This document shows positions 24,599 to 27,025 of a stretch of DNA of 27,025 nt, piece after piece. Position 1 is the first letter of the stretch. Each line of letters starts with the position of its first letter. The notes below the pieces were generated by a model. The model was not told where the DNA came from and searched no databases. It saw only the letters and a list, made by a program, of their open reading frames with translations. Source of the DNA: Clostridia bacterium (GTDB lineage: Bacteria; Bacillota_A; Clostridia; Oscillospirales; CAG-272); assembly GCA_017652965.1 (NCBI GenBank), contig JAGBZZ010000327.1:1-27025 (forward strand), given 5' to 3'. The translations under genes were made by a program, and so were the position numbers.

Positions 24599-26202
24599 AG
24601 CAAGTGAAAGAGATTGACCGCGCTTCGCTTAGCATGGAGCAGAAGCTCGGTATGCTGATGTGCGCCAACCTTAACCATGGCCCTGCCGACGTGGATTACG
24701 CCGTCGGGCTTGTCCGCGAGCATAAGCTGGGTGCCATCTGGATCCAGCCCACCGTCAAGAACCGTGAGGAGACCATCCGCCGTATCCTCGAGGCGGCCGA
24801 TTACCCGATCCTGGTGATGACCGATGCCGAGGACGGCTGCGGTGAGCATAAGATCCCGCAGGGCATCGCCCTGACTGCCGCCCACAAGAGCCGTGAGCTT
24901 GCCCGCTCCTTCGGTCGCCTGACCGCCGCCCTTCACCGTGAGATGGGCTATAACGTGATCTGCAACCCGATCCTCGATATCGCAAGCGGGCGCAACGCCC
25001 CCTGCGGCGGCACCACCCGCGGCTTTGGCTCGGATAAGGAGAACGTGGCCACCCTCGGCGCCGAGATCGCCCGCGGTATGCGGGATGCCGGTATGCTGAC
25101 GGTCGGTAAGCATTACCCCGGAAGCGGGGACGGCATGCCCTACGACAGCCATATGCGCGAGGGCTACGGCACCGCCGACCGCGCCCGCATTGAGGAGCAT
25201 TACCTCTATCCCTACCGCAAGCTGATGGAGGAGGATCTTCTCGACGGCATCATGGTCGGCCATAAATTCCTGCCGAACATCGACCCCGAGCGCCCCGCCA
25301 GCCTTTCGAAGCCGATCATGTCGATCATCCGCGAGCTTGGCTTTAACGGCTTTATCATTACCGATGCACTTAATATGATGGGCATTGTGCTGAAGTACGG
25401 CTATACCGACCCGATCGGAATGACGGTGGCCGCAGGCTCGGATATCCCGCTTGCCTGGGGCATCAATTCGCAGAAGGCCTACGAGGGGATGCTGGAGTGC
25501 TACCGCAAGGGGCTGCTCACCGATGCCGACGTAGAGGTCGCGCTTGACCGTGTCCTTGCCGCCCAGCACAAGGTGGCCATGCTGCCGCCTCCCACCACCC
25601 CCCTTGAGGAGGATAAGGTGAACGTCCGCCGCCTGCACCGTGAGTGCATCGCCGCCCGCTGTGCCGATGGGCTGACCCCTGCGATCCCGAAGGATGCCAA
25701 GCACCTCTTTACCCTCGTGACCGACGAGCGCCTTGCCGAGCCCGACGTGGACTATACGCCCGGCCCGCGCGACTGGTTCTTCCCCTATAGGATCGCGGCC
25801 AAGATCCGGGAGCTTTTCCCAGAGAGCGACGTGGTGACCCTGCCGGTCTTCCCGACGACCAACTCGAATATCCCCTATTTCGACAAGCAGACAAAGTACG
25901 ACGATATCGTCTTTATCACCAATTATCAGACGGCGGCCTACACCGGGCGCGAGCATCTGACGACCCGTGTTGTCGACCTGATGGATGCCCTGCAGTCGAC
26001 CGACCGCATCGTGGCGCATCTGCATTTCGGTAACCCGTTTGTGGCGGCCGATGCCCCCTTTGTGCCCCGTATCCTTCTCGGCTACGCCTCCGAGCTTTGC
26101 GTCTTTGATGCCTTGGAGATCCTGGCGGGCAACGCCCCCGCCCTCGGCATTGTGCCGTATGAGATCGAGTGGCACAAGAAGGGCGAATTCCTGGGTTATT
26201 GA
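24595..26202 (+). CDS. glycoside hydrolase family 3, NagZ-like, copy 2
   Basis: The 535-residue product has the most classical motifs of the three: KHYPGSGDGMPYDSH at 172-186 with the Asp-Ser-His dyad, and IITDALNMMG at 254-263 with nucleophile D257. The C-terminal domain repeats TPGPRDWFFP and HLHFGNPFVAADAP, nearly identical to copy 1. The ATG overlaps the stop of copy 1 (ATGA), with AAAGGTGA upstream. It is probably a cytosolic beta-N-acetylhexosaminidase or beta-glucosidase acting on imported oligosaccharides or wall fragments; which of these is open. Copy 3 starts 2 bp after its stop. Confidence 0.92.
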   Translation: MKQVKEIDRASLSMEQKLGMLMCANLNHGPADVDYAVGLVREHKLGAIWIQPTVKNREETIRRILEAADYPILVMTDAEDGCGEHKIPQGIALTAAHKSRELARSFGRLTAALHREMGYNVICNPILDIASGRNAPCGGTTRGFGSDKENVATLGAEIARGMRDAGMLTVGKHYPGSGDGMPYDSHMREGYGTADRARIEEHYLYPYRKLMEEDLLDGIMVGHKFLPNIDPERPASLSKPIMSIIRELGFNGFIITDALNMMGIVLKYGYTDPIGMTVAAGSDIPLAWGINSQKAYEGMLECYRKGLLTDADVEVALDRVLAAQHKVAMLPPPTTPLEEDKVNVRRLHRECIAARCADGLTPAIPKDAKHLFTLVTDERLAEPDVDYTPGPRDWFFPYRIAAKIRELFPESDVVTLPVFPTTNSNIPYFDKQTKYDDIVFITNYQTAAYTGREHLTTRVVDLMDALQSTDRIVAHLHFGNPFVAADAPFVPRILLGYASELCVFDALEILAGNAPALGIVPYEIEWHKKGEFLGY

Positions 26203-26204
26203 TC

Positions 26205-27025
26205 ATGAGAAGGGTACAGGAGCTTGACCGTGCCTCGCTGACCATCGAGCAGAAGCTGGGGCTTTTGCTGTGTACGACGCTTGCCTACGGCGAGGACGAC
26301 GTGGAGGATGCCCTTGCGCTTGTGCGCAATCATGCCCTCGGTGCCATTTGGGTACAGCCCGGCTTTCATAAGGATGCAGCCGCTATCATTGCCCGTGTTC
26401 TCAGGACGGCCGATTACCCGATCATCGTGATGTGTGACTCCGAATGCGGCTACGGCGACTACAAGATCCCCCAGCAGATCGCCATGACGGCGGCACATAT
26501 GAGCGAGGAGCTTGCCTTTTCCTTTGGCCGTATTACCGCAATGCAGCTGCATGCGCTGGGTGTGAACGTGATCTGCAATCCCGTGCTTGACCTTGGGGGC
26601 GCCGTTAACTGCCAATGCGGCGGTACCACCCGCACCTTCGGCCCGGATAAAGAGGTTGCCGCCCGCCTTGGCGCGGCGGTTGCCCGCGGGATGCACGAGG
26701 GCGGCGTCCTGACGGTCGGCAAGCATTATCCCGGCGGTGTGCGCGGCGCAGCCTATGACACGCATATGCGTGAGGGCTTTGACGAGGGCACCAAGGAGGA
26801 GTTTGTTGAAAAGCCGCTCTACCCCTATCGCAGGCTGATGGAGGAGGGGCTGCTTGACGGCATTATGGTTGGCCATCAGCGCCTTGCAAGCGTTGACCCC
26901 GACCGTCCCGCCGCCCTTTCAAAGCCTGTGATCTCAATGATCCGCGAGCTGGGCTTTGACGGCTTTATCACCACCGATGCCCTGAATATGATGGGCATCG
27001 TGCTGAAGTACGGCTACACCGACCC
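26205..27025 (+). CDS. glycoside hydrolase family 3, NagZ-like, copy 3 (3' end beyond window)
   Basis: An ATG at 26205, 2 bp after the stop of copy 2, opens a frame of 273 codons without a stop to the window end. It aligns with the first half of copies 1 and 2: QELDRASLTIEQKLGLLL, then KHYPGGVRGAAYDTH at 173-187 and TTDALNMMGIVLKYGYTD at 256-273, with D258 as the nucleophile. The binding site would be within the end of copy 2 (only GAA or GGGCGAA-like sequence is visible), so translation likely depends on coupling. The second domain is expected beyond the right edge. Confidence 0.9.
   Translation, partial: MRRVQELDRASLTIEQKLGLLLCTTLAYGEDDVEDALALVRNHALGAIWVQPGFHKDAAAIIARVLRTADYPIIVMCDSECGYGDYKIPQQIAMTAAHMSEELAFSFGRITAMQLHALGVNVICNPVLDLGGAVNCQCGGTTRTFGPDKEVAARLGAAVARGMHEGGVLTVGKHYPGGVRGAAYDTHMREGFDEGTKEEFVEKPLYPYRRLMEEGLLDGIMVGHQRLASVDPDRPAALSKPVISMIRELGFDGFITTDALNMMGIVLKYGYTD

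Noticed and set aside
22988..26175. Two long minus-strand frames opposite the GH3 genes
   Set aside because: Mirror of the GH3 codon pattern; the plus strand carries catalytic motifs and coupled starts.
1..27025. CRISPR array, transposon, prophage or tRNA
   Set aside because: No regularly spaced repeats, terminal inverted repeats, recombinase or cloverleaf pattern was found on reading both strands; the only exact repeats are the local ones at the left end.

Overview
The window reads as chromosomal DNA of a GC-rich Bacillota, most likely a gut-type Clostridia. The grounds are strong AGGAGG-type ribosome binding sites, SigA promoters at or near TTGACA/TATAAT, some GTG and TTG starts, and gene content typical of that class: a split methionine synthase, stand-alone sugar oxidoreductases and NagZ-like glycosidases. 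I see no tRNA, rRNA, CRISPR array, insertion sequence, integrase or phage gene. Genus cannot be set from the sequence alone.

Layout. (1) 1-814, minus strand: the first 18 codons of an unidentified membrane-like gene at the left edge, then hypoxanthine phosphoribosyltransferase (hpt). The 3' end and weak terminator of hpt are duplicated 80 bp downstream. (2) 949-4091, minus: two tandem right-handed beta-helix paralogues, each with its own extended -10 consensus promoter and intrinsic terminator. (3) 4182-6888, minus: a three-gene coupled operon (Gfo/Idh oxidoreductase, degenerate Gfo/Idh-like protein, TIM-barrel sugar isomerase/epimerase), divergent from an AraC-family regulator (7072-7941, plus). 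The shared intergenic region holds three ATAGCA elements spaced 22 and 42 bp, which fit an AraC-type operator. (4) 8102-10877, plus: an uncharacterised nucleotidyltransferase followed by a membrane protein fused to a spermidine-synthase-like methyltransferase domain, ending at a bidirectional terminator. (5) 10959-16690, minus: a sulfur/one-carbon operon read in the order SGNH hydrolase, cysteine synthase, MetF, stand-alone MetH reactivation domain, MetH core. (6) 16824-21650, minus: uvrB-uvrA. (7) 21901-27025, plus: a Gfo/Idh oxidoreductase and three tandem cytosolic family-3 glycoside hydrolases of the NagZ type; the third runs off the right edge.

How it fits together. Regions 2-3 and 7 look like intracellular glycoside or amino-sugar catabolism, since none of these proteins has a visible signal peptide. 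The oxidoreductase plus TIM-barrel pair under an AraC regulator would suit oxidation at C3 of a sugar followed by isomerisation or beta-elimination, but the substrate is not readable from the sequence. Region 5 makes cysteine and methionine. The hpt and uvrBA genes are housekeeping. The most unusual points are the phased AraC operator candidate, the degenerate oxidoreductase-like protein kept inside that operon, the SGNH hydrolase heading the Cys/Met operon, and the triplicated NagZ-like GH3 genes.
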